Numbered from the stretch's first letter, positions 34,722 through 45,000 are shown. The stretch is 64,000 nucleotides of DNA from JACCYQ01 sp036675565 (GCA_036675565.1 JAKFER010000243.1:95385-159384), one strand, 5' to 3'. Made by a program: numbers and translations. Notes: generated by a model not told the origin, from the sequence alone.

Positions 34722-36092
34722 TTATTTCTTTTCCGGTAATCCATATTCAGAAACCAGGTAAGTAATAGCCGTCATCGCTAATGCACCGAGTTCAAGTTCT
34801 CTTTTGTTTACCGCCTCAAATACATCGTTCGGTGCATGGTGCAGATCAAAATAACGCTGGGTGCCAGGATTTACTCCACTTAAAACGGTTCCCAGCTTTC
34901 TCAAAGGACCGATATCTGCTCCGCCACCGCCGCCAGGCATTTCATAAACACCGTATGGACGAAAAAGGGGTGTCCATTGACGTAAGTATTGTTCCTGTTC
35001 AGGTGTTCCGCTGATCCCTAAAGTTTGAACTCCAAAACCCCCGGCATCGCTTTCAATCGCAAAAATGTGATTTTCATTTTTGGCAATAGCCGAATCAGCA
35101 TATGCATTGCCACCACGCAAACCATTCTCTTCGTTCATAAACATAACAGCCCTGATGGTGCGTTTCGGTTTAATGCCAGCCGCTTTAATAGCCCGGATCA
35201 CTTCTATACTCTGCATACAGCCTGAGCCATCATCATGGGCTCCTTCGCCAATATCCCAACTATCCAGGTGGCCACCAACTGTAATAATCTCGCCGGGTTT
35301 CTCTGATCCACGCAACTCGCCAATTACATTATAGCTCAACACATCGGGCATATGTTTACAATTCATCTTCATAAACATCTTCACCTGCTTTTCTTTTTTA
35401 AGCAATGCCGATAACCACTCCGCATCTTTTGTACTGCAAGCCATTGCCGGAATTTTTGTAATGGCAGAATCATACCGCGTAGAACCAGTATGTGGATTAT
35501 CATCCAAAGCATGGGTTACAGATCGGATCATCACGCCCACAGCTCCTAATTTAGCAGCTTCCACGGGTCCGCTTCCCCTGTATTTTACTGCATCACCATA
35601 TCCGCCTTGAATCAATTCCGGTCGCATAGGGTAATTAAAGAAAACAATTTTGCCTTTAACTTTTTCAGCCCCTAATGCCTTCAACTCTTCAAAATTTTTC
35701 ACTTCAACAATATCGGCTGTAATACCCGCAGTTGGTGTACCAACACTCATTCCGAGTGCAACAACATTCAGCTTACGCTTTTCATTTCCAAATTGAATAA
35801 TACCTTGTTCTTTATCCCCCCTTACCCAATAAGGAACTATGACCGGCTGCAAGTAAACTGTATCAGCACCTGCTTCACGAAGCATCCTTGCAGAAGCTTC
35901 AACCGCTTTCTGTGCCTGTGGCGAACCACTGATGCGGTGGCCAATTTCTTTGCACAGGTATCGAAGATTTTCATAGGCTTTACCATTATTCAGAATATCA
36001 TATGAGAATTTACTGATGACCAGTGAATCGTTGTTTTGTCCAAAGGATGAAAGAGTAATAAAACCGGTCAAAATAAAAAGGAATTGTTTCAT
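34722..36092 (-). CDS. Secreted M28-family zinc peptidase with PA domain
   Basis: A 456-residue exported aminopeptidase/carboxypeptidase-Q-like protein. A signal peptide (about 1-18, ending SSFGQ) leads to a split peptidase domain with an inserted PA domain (about 115-225, ADIVEVKNFEELK). The zinc ligands show as GGHLDSWD (His, Asp), HDDGSG (Asp), MNEENG (Glu-Glu), ESDAGG (Asp) and DLHHAPND (His). All are present, so it should be active. It acts in the periplasm or outside the cell and stands alone, convergent with the arginine operon. Confidence 0.92.
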   Translation of the reverse strand: MKQFLFILTGFITLSSFGQNNDSLVISKFSYDILNNGKAYENLRYLCKEIGHRISGSPQAQKAVEASARMLREAGADTVYLQPVIVPYWVRGDKEQGIIQFGNEKRKLNVVALGMSVGTPTAGITADIVEVKNFEELKALGAEKVKGKIVFFNYPMRPELIQGGYGDAVKYRGSGPVEAAKLGAVGVMIRSVTHALDDNPHTGSTRYDSAITKIPAMACSTKDAEWLSALLKKEKQVKMFMKMNCKHMPDVLSYNVIGELRGSEKPGEIITVGGHLDSWDIGEGAHDDGSGCMQSIEVIRAIKAAGIKPKRTIRAVMFMNEENGLRGGNAYADSAIAKNENHIFAIESDAGGFGVQTLGISGTPEQEQYLRQWTPLFRPYGVYEMPGGGGGADIGPLRKLGTVLSGVNPGTQRYFDLHHAPNDVFEAVNKRELELGALAMTAITYLVSEYGLPEKK

Positions 36093-36235
36093 GAGTCTTT
36101 AAGATTTTCAATAAGCTGATTAGTGAAATAATTTTTTAACAATAAATATAAGAGGTATTTAAAGCTTAATTTTTTAAAAATAACTGAAAGTTGATTCCCA
36201 ACCATAAACAAATATTACAAACAATGGTTAAGCAT

Positions 36236-36243
36236 TATTTTTG
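36236..36243 (+). promoter_or_regulatory. Candidate -7 element of bshA
   Basis: TATTTTTG fits TAnnTTTG and ends 30 nt before the bshA ATG. A -33 TTTG is not clear. Confidence 0.4.
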
Positions 36244-36273
36244 TATTTAACTTCGAAAGACTAAAATGATTTT

Positions 36274-37413
36274 ATGCGGATAGGGATTGTATGTTACCCA
36301 ACCTTTGGTGGAAGTGGTGTTTTGGCAACAGAATTAGGAAAGGCTTTGGCTCAGAAAGATTACCAGGTCCATTTTATTACTTACCAGCAACCGGTTAGAT
36401 TGAATGGATTTATTCCAAATATATTTTACCACGAAGTACAGGTTCCAACTTATCCATTATTTGATTATCCTCCATACGAAACAGCGCTTGCCAGTACAAT
36501 GGTTGATGTAATCAGGAATAATAAGCTTGATTTACTGCATGTACATTATGCCATTCCACATGCATCAGCTGCATTCATGGCAAAAAAAATACTGGAAGCT
36601 GAAGGCATATATATTCCTGTAATCACAACACTGCACGGAACTGATATTACCCTGGTTGGCCGCGATAAAATGTATGCACCGGTTGTAGCATTTTCCATTA
36701 ATGAAAGTGATGCCATCACTGCTGTATCTGATAATTTACGGGATGAAACATTTAAAATTTTTGATATCAGGAAGGAAATCCAGGTCATTCACAACTTTGT
36801 AGATATTAAACGTTTCTCCCGAAAACCGATAGATGCTTTTAGAAAAGCTATTGCGCCTAATGGCGAGCGAATTCTGATTCATGCATCCAACTTTAGAAAA
36901 ATAAAAAGGGTACTCGATGTAGTGCAAATATTTAATGAAGTGCAAAAACAAATTCCCGCAAAATTATTGTTTGTGGGTGATGGCCCGGAAAGACAGACTG
37001 CAGAAGAATTATCACGCAAATTAAACATATGCGACAAAATGCAGTTTGTGGGCAAGCAGGAACAAATGGAAGATATATTAGCCATCGGTGATCTTTTCCT
37101 GCTGACTTCAGAATATGAAAGTTTTGGATTGGCGGCACTTGAGGCAATGGCTTCCGGTGTTCCGGTAGTATCCACAAATGCAGGTGGTTTAACAGAGATC
37201 AACATCCAGGGGAAGACGGGCTTTATGGCTGATGTTGGTGATGTTGAAACCATGAGCCAGCAGTCTATTGAAATATTAAAAGATGATGATGTTTTAAAAA
37301 CATTTAAGAAGAAAGCTGCAGAACATGCCAGGAAATTTGACATACATCATATTGTCCCTGAATATGAAAAATTATATGAAGAAGTTGTAAGCAAAAAAAA
37401 TGCAGCTGTTTAG
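36274..37413 (+). CDS. bshA: BshA, N-acetyl-alpha-D-glucosaminyl L-malate synthase
   Basis: A 379-residue GT-B glycosyltransferase (GT4) that makes GlcNAc-malate, the first step of bacillithiol synthesis. The opening MRIGIVCYPTFGGSGVLATELG and HFITYQQPVRL are the BshA signature. HVHYAIPHA, TLHGTDITLVG and, near the end, ESFGLAALEAMASGVPVV (the E-x7-E motif) are the nucleotide-sugar site. No bshB or bshC lies nearby. The 3' end carries a terminator whose right arm begins within the TAG stop. Confidence 0.95.
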   Translation: MRIGIVCYPTFGGSGVLATELGKALAQKDYQVHFITYQQPVRLNGFIPNIFYHEVQVPTYPLFDYPPYETALASTMVDVIRNNKLDLLHVHYAIPHASAAFMAKKILEAEGIYIPVITTLHGTDITLVGRDKMYAPVVAFSINESDAITAVSDNLRDETFKIFDIRKEIQVIHNFVDIKRFSRKPIDAFRKAIAPNGERILIHASNFRKIKRVLDVVQIFNEVQKQIPAKLLFVGDGPERQTAEELSRKLNICDKMQFVGKQEQMEDILAIGDLFLLTSEYESFGLAALEAMASGVPVVSTNAGGLTEINIQGKTGFMADVGDVETMSQQSIEILKDDDVLKTFKKKAAEHARKFDIHHIVPEYEKLYEEVVSKKNAAV

Positions 37414-37424
37414 CTGCATTTTTT
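37399..37424. terminator. Terminator overlapping the end of bshA
   Basis: AATGCAGCT (37399-37407) pairs with AGCTGCATT (37412-37420) around GTTT, with an A-run before and T-run after. It overlaps the last codons and the stop of bshA and is symmetric, so it can also serve the convergent EnvC-like gene. Confidence 0.85.
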
Positions 37425-37438
37425 ACTTCGTTTATCTG

Positions 37439-38785
37439 TTACCGTAACCAGGGCTCGGGGTTTACATTTTTACTTTCATTCATTAATATAAATTCAATCT
37501 CTCCTCCGTTACCACCTTCGGCACGGGCAGCCTTTCCTATAACCTGGCCGGTAGATATACTGGCACCTTTACTTACACTTACCGAAGAAAGATTACTGTA
37601 CACCGTAAAATATTTACCATGACGAATAATCACTGCCAATCCATCACCTAAATTATGCACAGCCGATACCTCACCATTAAAAACAGACTTTACGTTACTG
37701 CCGGAGCTTGGTGTGGCGATTGTTAAACCTGCGTTATCTCCACTTAATTGCGTTCCCGGAATTTTATAAGTTCCATAATGGATACTCACTAAACCATTAT
37801 CTACAGGCCATGGTAAACGTCCCTTATTCTCCTCAAAACTTTTATTCAAAGCAACGTCTTTCGCATTCAGATCCAGGTAACTTTCTGGTCTGGAGGTCGT
37901 TGTTTTTGCAACAACTTCCGTTTTCTTTTCAGGCACTGCTTCTTTAACTGTAGCAGATGGATTCCGGGCTGCAGCCGCTTTGTCTGCAGCAGCTTTATCG
38001 GCAGCTCTTTTATCTGCAGCAGCTTTTTCAGCAGCGGCTATTCTGGCGGCTTCTTTACGTGCTTCTTCTATTTCACGCCGAATAATTGCTGCTATGGCGT
38101 TTTTTAATTTTGCATCTGATTTCTTTTTATCCGACAACTGCTTACCCAGGCTTTTCTCCTGTGATTTTAATTGATTGATAACGACGTCCTTTTCCTGCTT
38201 TTGTTCTGCCAATTGTTTTATTTCTCCCGTTCTTTCCTGGAGCACTTCGCTTTTTTGTTGTTTACGGGCAAGATTTTCTTCTTTTCTTTTCTCAATCGCT
38301 TTTTGTGTCTCAATGATATTGGCCACCTGCTCTTCCCGGTAATTGCGGTAAGATTTCAGGTAGGCAATTCTTTTTAATGCATCATTAAAATTGCTGGAAG
38401 AAAAAATAAAATTTAAATAATCGTATGTGCTTTTATTTTTATACGCATAAACAACACTTCGGGAATATTGCTGTTTTAAAGTATCCAATTGTTTTCTGAG
38501 ACGGGTAATTTCTACATTACTTAAAAAAATACTGTCATCAAGCATGCGAACCTCCCTGCTGATATTGCGAATATATTTATCCTGCAAACTGATCTTACGC
38601 TGTATTAATGTAAGCTGACCAATGGTTTGTTTTTTTTGACCGGCTACTTTGTTGTATTGACCTTGTATTTGTTTTATTTGTTTTTGAAGTTCCTGCCTTT
38701 CTTTTTCCAGTTGTGATTTGTCCTGGGCAAAAAGACCAACAGTAGAAAATAAAACAAGTACTAAAAGGATAATTTTTTTCGGCAT
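37439..38785 (-). CDS. EnvC-like murein hydrolase activator (coiled coil plus degenerate LytM)
   Basis: A 448-residue exported protein: signal peptide (about 1-20, ending GLFAQ), a long coiled coil rich in Lys/Gln/Glu (about 22-245), an Ala/Lys/Asp-rich linker (about 246-275, repeats of AADKAA), and a C-terminal LytM/M23 domain (about 335-448). The zinc ligands of active LytM enzymes are missing: the first His site reads NAGLTI, HGKYFTVYSNL has Asn for the second His, and the final H-x-H reads EIEFIL. This is the EnvC pattern, in which the domain activates amidases instead of cutting peptidoglycan. It probably acts in the periplasm at division. Confidence 0.9.
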   Translation of the reverse strand: MPKKIILLVLVLFSTVGLFAQDKSQLEKERQELQKQIKQIQGQYNKVAGQKKQTIGQLTLIQRKISLQDKYIRNISREVRMLDDSIFLSNVEITRLRKQLDTLKQQYSRSVVYAYKNKSTYDYLNFIFSSSNFNDALKRIAYLKSYRNYREEQVANIIETQKAIEKRKEENLARKQQKSEVLQERTGEIKQLAEQKQEKDVVINQLKSQEKSLGKQLSDKKKSDAKLKNAIAAIIRREIEEARKEAARIAAAEKAAADKRAADKAAADKAAAARNPSATVKEAVPEKKTEVVAKTTTSRPESYLDLNAKDVALNKSFEENKGRLPWPVDNGLVSIHYGTYKIPGTQLSGDNAGLTIATPSSGSNVKSVFNGEVSAVHNLGDGLAVIIRHGKYFTVYSNLSSVSVSKGASISTGQVIGKAARAEGGNGGEIEFILMNESKNVNPEPWLR

Positions 38786-38859
38786 AGTGGAATTATTTTT
38801 TATGTTCTTCCCAGGGCAGCGGATTTCTTCTAACGATAATTTTTACTATAAATTTTACA

Positions 38860-38886
38860 CAGCTCAATTAGCACTATAATTAGCTG
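38860..38886 (-). terminator. Inverted repeat at the end of the DUF4292 gene
   Basis: CAGCT-c-AATTA (38860-38870) pairs with TAATT-AGCTG (38877-38886) around GCACTA, with one unpaired base. It overlaps the stop codon of the lipoprotein gene. No strong T-tract follows, so its role as a terminator is doubtful. Confidence 0.3.
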
Positions 38887-39664
38887 GAATTGAAAAAGGA
38901 AATGTTAATTCTTCATTAAAATCGAACTGCTTAAAATCCATATCCACCAATAATCTCTTTGTATCATTAATAACAATCTTCCTGGTTTCTGAAAATTTGA
39001 CTCCGGATTTATTCACATAATTATTATAAAAAAGATCTGCAGACCGGTTACTTTGCGGATCAACATGATCTAACCTGCTGCGCAGAACATTATAATCTGT
39101 TGCATGAAATATGGCCAGGTTCCTGAAAAAATATCCAATACTTAAAAGCGATAACTCATTACCAGTCTTATTGAATGCAGATATTTCCGGCTCTAAAAAA
39201 ATGACATTTCCCATTAACAGGTCCTGCATGGTTTGCAGGTTTAATGGCAATCCTGTGACTTCATATAAAAAAGAGATAGAACGTGCTGTATAAACTTTAT
39301 TTTGTTTGTCAAGGATCTTTACCGAATCTTTCGAAATCAATAAACGCATGGCTTCAATACCAAAAACAGCATTTACCGAAACCCAGATCAGGCTGTCTTT
39401 CTTCATGCGTAAAAAAGTATTCAGGTTGTATTCTTTGTCATCAGCATCCTTATAATTCACATTTATTTTTGCAGAGAAGAAATTGAAATCGATTTTATTT
39501 TTTTGAATACTGTCAAGAGTGTTGTTGATAAATGCGATGCTGTCCTCCCTTGTCATGGAAAGGAGTGCCGTATCAGTATTTACATTACCAGTTTGTATTT
39601 GTCGCGACGAGCTGCAAGAAATCAATAAAGAAATAAAAACAAGGGAAAATAAATATCTGATCAT
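38864..39664 (-). CDS. DUF4292-family lipoprotein
   Basis: A 266-residue lipoprotein: signal segment (about 1-16) and lipobox LLISC with Cys17, followed by a Ser-rich tether. The body matches the DUF4292 fold, related to LolA/LolB-like lipid-binding proteins, with the blocks FSAKINVNYKDAD, LIWVSVNAVFGIEAMRLLIS and LDKQNKVYTARS. A role in outer-membrane lipid or lipoprotein handling is inferred from the fold. It lies between envC and dut on the same strand; the spacing to dut is 9 bp, so the two may be cotranscribed. Confidence 0.82.
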   Translation of the reverse strand: MIRYLFSLVFISLLISCSSSRQIQTGNVNTDTALLSMTREDSIAFINNTLDSIQKNKIDFNFFSAKINVNYKDADDKEYNLNTFLRMKKDSLIWVSVNAVFGIEAMRLLISKDSVKILDKQNKVYTARSISFLYEVTGLPLNLQTMQDLLMGNVIFLEPEISAFNKTGNELSLLSIGYFFRNLAIFHATDYNVLRSRLDHVDPQSNRSADLFYNNYVNKSGVKFSETRKIVINDTKRLLVDMDFKQFDFNEELTFPFSIPANYSAN

Positions 39665-39673
39665 GTATAAAAA

Positions 39674-40108
39674 TTAAAGTGATCCAGTATGGCCAAACCC
39701 ACCATCGTTACGCAACGTTTCGTTTAATATTGCAACTGGTTTCCATGTAATTCTTTCTACTTGCTGAATAACCATTTGTGCAATCCTGTCGCCCGGCTCT
39801 ATGACCTGCTCTTCTTCGGAAAAGTTGATTAAGATAATCTTAATTTCTCCACGATAATCTGCGTCAATGGTGCCCGGTGTATTTAAACAGGTAATGCCTT
39901 TTTTAATGGCCATACCACTACGTGGTCTTATTTGCGCTTCGAAACCATGTGGCAATTCTAAAAACAAACCAGTAGGCACCAATACTCTTTGCATGGGATG
40001 AATGGATAATGCAGTTTCAACATTTGCCCTGATATCCATTCCTGATGAACCCATTGTAGCATATTCTGGCAAAGGCCAGGGAGAACGATTAACAACTTTA
40101 ACTTCCAT
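39674..40108 (-). CDS. dut: dUTP diphosphatase
   Basis: About 144 residues from the ATG at 40108; a TTG two codons earlier is less likely. It is a trimeric dUTPase hydrolysing dUTP to dUMP. All five motifs are visible: GMDIRAN, QIRPRSGMAIKKGI, GTIDADYRGEIKIIL, PGDRIAQMV and the C-terminal RNDGGFGHTG. A TATCTTTG -7 motif lies only 7 nt before this ATG. Confidence 0.96.
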   Translation of the reverse strand: MEVKVVNRSPWPLPEYATMGSSGMDIRANVETALSIHPMQRVLVPTGLFLELPHGFEAQIRPRSGMAIKKGITCLNTPGTIDADYRGEIKIILINFSEEEQVIEPGDRIAQMVIQQVERITWKPVAILNETLRNDGGFGHTGSL

Positions 40109-40115
40109 AATCAAG

Positions 40116-40123
40116 CAAAGATA
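40116..40123 (-). promoter_or_regulatory. Candidate -7 element of dut, adjacent to the start codon
   Basis: On the minus strand the sequence reads TATCTTTG, then 7 nt, then ATG. This would give a leader of only a few bases. A GTTTAG repeat array (40125-40144) adjoins it upstream. Confidence 0.4.
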
Positions 40124-40124
40124 A

Positions 40125-40144
40125 GTTTAGGGTTTAGAGTTTAG
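40125..40144. repeat. GTTTAG array D (short)
   Basis: Three GTTTAG units start at 40125, 40132 and 40139 (7-bp spacing), in the dut-ispF gap. This is the same core word as arrays A-C but with a 7-bp period. Confidence 0.5.
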
Positions 40145-40215
40145 CGCTTAGGTAATGCCAAAAAAATTTGACCGTTTTCAATTATCATTTTCAAATTGCC
40201 AAAACATCTAATTGT

Positions 40216-40701
40216 TTATTTTTCCATTTTCTGCAACAAGACTGTAGCCTGTGCAAATAATCCTTCCTCTCTGCCGGCAAATCCCATTTTTTCAGTAGTG
40301 GTTGCTTTGATGGATACATCTTCTTCATTCACCTGGATGATGTTTGCAATAACCTGTTGCATTTGTTTAACATAAGGTTTTATTTTGGGCTCTTCCAGGC
40401 ATAGTGTGCTGTCAACATTCACCACTTTGTATTTTTTTTGGGTGATGATATCCATAGTTCTTTTCAACAATATTTTACTGTCTATATTTTTAAATTCAGA
40501 AGATGTATTTGGAAAATGAAGTCCAATATCACCCAATGCCAATGCACCAAGCAGCGCATCGCAAATGGCATGTAACAATACATCTGCATCACTATGACCA
40601 ACCGATCCTTTATGATGTGGAATTTTAATCCCTCCTATCCATAAAACATAACCTGTTGCCAATTGGTGAAAGTCAATTCCGGAACCTATTCTGTAACTCA
40701 T
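40216..40701 (-). CDS. ispF: 2-C-methyl-D-erythritol 2,4-cyclodiphosphate synthase
   Basis: About 161 residues from the ATG at 40701; a GTG two codons upstream is an alternative. It is a trimeric zinc enzyme of the MEP isoprenoid pathway. The zinc ligands lie in GIDFH (Asp-x-His) and the next block, HSDADVLLHAICDALLGA. The C-terminal block KATTTEKMGFAGREEG is the CDP-binding and trimer region. Normal length. Confidence 0.96.
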   Translation of the reverse strand: MSYRIGSGIDFHQLATGYVLWIGGIKIPHHKGSVGHSDADVLLHAICDALLGALALGDIGLHFPNTSSEFKNIDSKILLKRTMDIITQKKYKVVNVDSTLCLEEPKIKPYVKQMQQVIANIIQVNEEDVSIKATTTEKMGFAGREEGLFAQATVLLQKMEK

Positions 40702-40739
40702 ATTCACATTTTATTGTTGATGCGCAAATATCCGCAAAC

Positions 40740-40774
40740 AAAAACGTCCCGGCATAATAACCGGGACGTTTTTA
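40740..40774. terminator. Terminator of the porU-porV unit
   Basis: A 12-bp stem, AAAACGTCCCGG (40741-40752) with CCGGGACGTTTT (40761-40772), has an 8-nt loop. On the minus strand it is followed by TTTTTG. It lies 20 bp after the end of porV. Confidence 0.9.
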
Positions 40775-40792
40775 ATTTTATTGTGAAATAAA

Positions 40793-41947
40793 TTATTCGC
40801 CTGCCATATCATCTAAATTCCAAACTAAAGAAAAACGCAAGGTATTAGAAAGCGGGTTGCGATTAACGCCACTACCTGAAGGCAACAGGTAAGAAAAATT
40901 CAAACCAAATACATTATAGTTTACACCAACACCCATTGTAAAATATTGGCGATTACCTTTTGTTTTGTCTTCATGAAAATAACCGGCTCTTAATGCAAAC
41001 TGGTCATTGTACATATACTCTGCACCTACAGAAACCTGGAATTCTTTTATTTCTTCATTGAATCCACCGGGTGCATCGCCGAAAGAACTAAACCAACTAC
41101 TCATTACTCCTTTGCTGCGATATTCATCCAGGCCTGCCTGGTCACCTTCGGCGGGTGGTGTTGGAACCAATAATTTATTGACATCAACACCGAAACTGAT
41201 TTTGTTTTGTTCGTTGAATACTCTTGTATAAGTTGTACCTAAACCCAAGTTGGCTGGAATAAAATCTTTTTGATCTGCATTGTCTGTATATGCGATTTTC
41301 GATCCGAGATTGGTTAAAGCTGCTCCGAATGCCCATCCATTTCCAAGTTCATTAGTGCCGGTATAATACATGGAAAGATCTCCTGCAACTGCATTACCCG
41401 CTTTATAAGTTGTACCGCCACCGGTTCCGCCAGCCAGGTTTGAATAAATATATTTTAATCCAACGCCAATACCCAGTTGATCAGTTAACCTGCGGGAATA
41501 GCCCAGGTCAATGCCAAATTCTCTTGGCCGAAAAGTATTGAGATCGTTTCCCAGGTTATCGGTAAACTGGATATTACCCAAACTAAAATACCTGACGGAA
41601 GCAGAGATCGCCTGCAATTCATCAAACTTATAATAACCGGTAAGTGATGCGAGGTATACATCATTTAATCCCAAATCTTTTAACCAGGGAGTATATGTAA
41701 CGCCAATGCCGGCATTTGCTTCATTGAATGGCGTTTTTGCCAAATTCCAGAAAGCAGAATTTACATCTGGTGTTGTTGCAACACCTAAATCACCCATACC
41801 ACCTGCTCTTGCATCCGGAGAAATCCTTAAGAAAGGAACCGCCGTTGTTACTACATTAATTCTTTCGGCAGTTTGCGCATTTACTTTCGTTACCACGCCT
41901 ACTAATAATAAAAGTCCGGTAGCGATTCTGATAGCAGCTAGTCTCAT
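40793..41947 (-). CDS. porV: PorV (LptO), type IX secretion outer-membrane barrel protein
   Basis: A 384-residue FadL-like beta-barrel protein. A signal peptide (about 1-24, ending VNAQ) is followed by the PorV signature VTTAVPFLRISPDARAGGMGDLG. The end has typical barrel strands (YFTMGVGVNYN, FSYLLPSG, LRFSLVWNL). PorV shuttles T9SS cargo from the SprA translocon to the attachment complex with PorU. The porU gene lies directly upstream on the same strand with an 80-bp gap, the classic porU-porV pair, and a terminator follows porV. Confidence 0.95.
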   Translation of the reverse strand: MRLAAIRIATGLLLLVGVVTKVNAQTAERINVVTTAVPFLRISPDARAGGMGDLGVATTPDVNSAFWNLAKTPFNEANAGIGVTYTPWLKDLGLNDVYLASLTGYYKFDELQAISASVRYFSLGNIQFTDNLGNDLNTFRPREFGIDLGYSRRLTDQLGIGVGLKYIYSNLAGGTGGGTTYKAGNAVAGDLSMYYTGTNELGNGWAFGAALTNLGSKIAYTDNADQKDFIPANLGLGTTYTRVFNEQNKISFGVDVNKLLVPTPPAEGDQAGLDEYRSKGVMSSWFSSFGDAPGGFNEEIKEFQVSVGAEYMYNDQFALRAGYFHEDKTKGNRQYFTMGVGVNYNVFGLNFSYLLPSGSGVNRNPLSNTLRFSLVWNLDDMAGE

Positions 41948-42027
41948 GTATTTATTCGTTTATGTTGGTTTTGAAAGATCCAAGGATTTGAAAAATGGAG
42001 GCTAAAGTATTGATTTTTATCTGAATA

Positions 42028-45000
42028 CTAAAAGATGAACAGTTTTTCTATCACCTCCTTTTGGTGTGCACCGGAAACAACTCTTAATTTATAGAAGTAA
42101 ACTCCGCGACCAACTTTATCCCCAAATTCATCCCTGGCATCCCATTCCAGTTCAAAAGAACGGTTTCCGGGTGTATTTATTGTAGATTTTAATGATTTAA
42201 TCATTCGCCCTCCCATCGTAAATATCTGAATGGTAACCTTTAAGTCGCGACCTGGTTGGTTATGGGTAAACCAGAATTGGGTCCTGGTAGAAAATGGATT
42301 GGGATAATTCAACACATGCTTAAGCTCCAGTTCTTCTTCTTTACCTACAATAAAACTGATATCGGTTTCATTGGAGTTATTCATCACGTCCCATGCCTTG
42401 ATCTTCAGCGTATGAGGGCCTGCTTCTAATTCAGGTAATTGAAATTTGACAGTGCCCTCCTGGTAACTGTCCAGGGCAGCTTCATAAAATTCATTCAAAA
42501 TAAAATAACGCCGGGTATCATCATCAAGCGTAGCAATGATGTCATGACCTATACCAGTTCCGGCAGTATTGATCCCGGATGAATCGGCCAACTTTACTAT
42601 TAAAATGGGTTGTGCATTTACCAAACCGCCTTCAACAAACCGATCATCATTCAAATAAGCTTTTATCTCCGGGCCTTCTTTGTCATCATCGGCCAGGTTG
42701 CCAATGCCACCCATAATGACCCGGTCTTCCAAACCATTGGCGTCCTGTGATCCATCTTCGGCATATAAACTGATACGGCCTTGCCCAAAATTATAACGGA
42801 TGTCTTTAGGCATTTTAAATGTGAATGTGTAACGCCCATTGGTAACCGAAGCCTTTCCTTTATACAAGATATTTTGACGGGTATTAAAATTAACAACCTG
42901 GCTGCCGGGGTCATTAGCAAGCGTATAAACTAATTGTTCTTTATCATATACTGTTGGATAAACCGTTCCATTAAATGAATTCAAAATGTTTCCAGCCAGG
43001 TCCGTTACTACGCCATCCATTGTTACTTTATCAGTAGCTTTCAGTGTATCAGGTGTAACCGCAGGATCCAGTCCATTAATGCTGGTAATTTGCGTATTCA
43101 ATTTTGGAAAGGCAAGGGTTAATGCCGGATCCCCCAACAAAGTAAACTTCCGGTTATTGGTAACATCGCCGGAAGTCTGGTAAGTATAATTTTTTGCCGC
43201 TCTGACTGCTTCGCCCAGGCTCAGGTAATCTTTACCCTGTTTTGGTTGCAGGGCAAATTTTAAATAATTGTCATTCATGATCCGGTTACTGTATGCAAAT
43301 ACAACCCGGGTTGTTGTCATCAATGCAATGCCCCCTGTTTCCGGTCGTAATAAAATATTTTCACCTAAAGATGCGAGTGTTGGATTATCAAAAGGTGCAA
43401 AATCGCAGGTGGCAGTAATAAACAGCGGCAGCCGGTTGGCATTTTGCCAGGCATTCACCGTTTGCTGGTCCAGGATTGTTTCCTCGGCCAGGCGGAACGG
43501 TCCGCCATGACCATTATAATTCCAGATCAATGTTCCGTTGTAAACCTGGTTGTTGATCGCATCATTTACCTGCGGGTAAGCGCTACCACCCGGCGATGAC
43601 TCCTGGCGATATGCATCCAGGTATATTTTAACAGGATTAAATAATTCGTTGGTTTCGCTGGCAGTTTTGGTAATTAATTCAGCATCGTTCAGGTGCAGGT
43701 TCTGGTCTTCATCATCAGCAATAAAACTGAGTTGATTACGCCATGGACCCAAACTTTGATTATCATGATAAGCAATAACCTTATCAATATAATTTTTTGC
43801 CTGTTCCAGGTTAACGGCTGGAATCCTACCTATGCCTACATCCAGCATATTGATCCTTAGACCTGAATTAATATCTTCCTCATCATCCAAAAAGCCAAAA
43901 AAATCATCAGAAACGTAGGTAGAAAGCGGATCCAGCGAGTTAGCACTTTGGTAGGCAGGAACGAAGTTTGTGTTGTTCAGCAACCTGTTTTTAAAATCAA
44001 AAGACGCATCGCCAAAAAGTAATAAATACTTTATCGTATCACCCAATGTTCCGGCATGATCATAATACATTTTTACAAAATCGCGGATGGCCACTGGGTC
44101 TGGTGCACCAGATGCAAACTCATTATAGACCTGGTCCGTGCTTACAACCCTGCTGCGCAAATTATTTTTTTGTTGATGAAAAGAGGCCAATCTTTCCGCC
44201 TGGCTTAAAAGTGTTGGATGTGTAATGAGTATATAATCTGTTGCAGATATATTATGAAGGTCTTGGTTGGGAACCCGGCCCATGGCCATTGGAATATATG
44301 TTTGATTAGGATAAAACGCTACATACTCCCTTAATTCCCTGCAATCAGCATCGAATTGAAAAATGTTCCCTTGTTTCTCACCTATCATATTTACCGGGTG
44401 TGCAAAATGGGTGATATCCCAAACCATGATGTTATCTCCGGCATCAGCTATCCTGAAGTTTCCCCGGCTGTTACCAACTGATTGCCAATCCCGAAATAAT
44501 AATTGCCCATTTGCAGGCATGGCTAAATGAGCCCGGGCAAAAACGCGAAACCAGTTTAACCAACCCTGGGCATTAAAACTGGCTGGCGAAAAATTATACT
44601 GGATAGCTAAAGTGTCTTGTAATACTGTTGACGAAGAGGCAACTTCCAATTGACGGGCAAAAACATCAGTAATTGCCGTACCAACTGCCGGAATATTTAC
44701 CTGTTGAATTGATTGTCCATTGGCCCTGATATCAAACGAACTGGCCGAACCAGTAGAGCGGGAAACCAGGTTACTCACCAGGTTAATGGGTTGTGAACCC
44801 AACCATTTAGAAACAGGAATGGGGAAATGTCGTAAAACGGTTTTGCCTGGTGCATCTCCAAATTCTTCCCCAAACCAATCTTTACCGCTGCTTAAAAAAT
44901 TTACCGAATCCAATTCATAAAAATACCGGTAGTCATAGCTGTCAATATTGATTGATGACCCGCCTGTAGTATTGGAAGATTCAATTCTTTTACCTGCCCC

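Noticed and set aside
36879..37343. 154-codon open frame antisense to bshA
   Set aside because: Wholly inside bshA with Ser/Cys/Phe-rich composition typical of antisense frames.
37975..38045. Tandem DNA repeat in the EnvC-like gene
   Set aside because: It encodes an in-frame Ala/Lys/Asp linker (AADKAA units) of a normal coding sequence, so it is reported as a protein feature.
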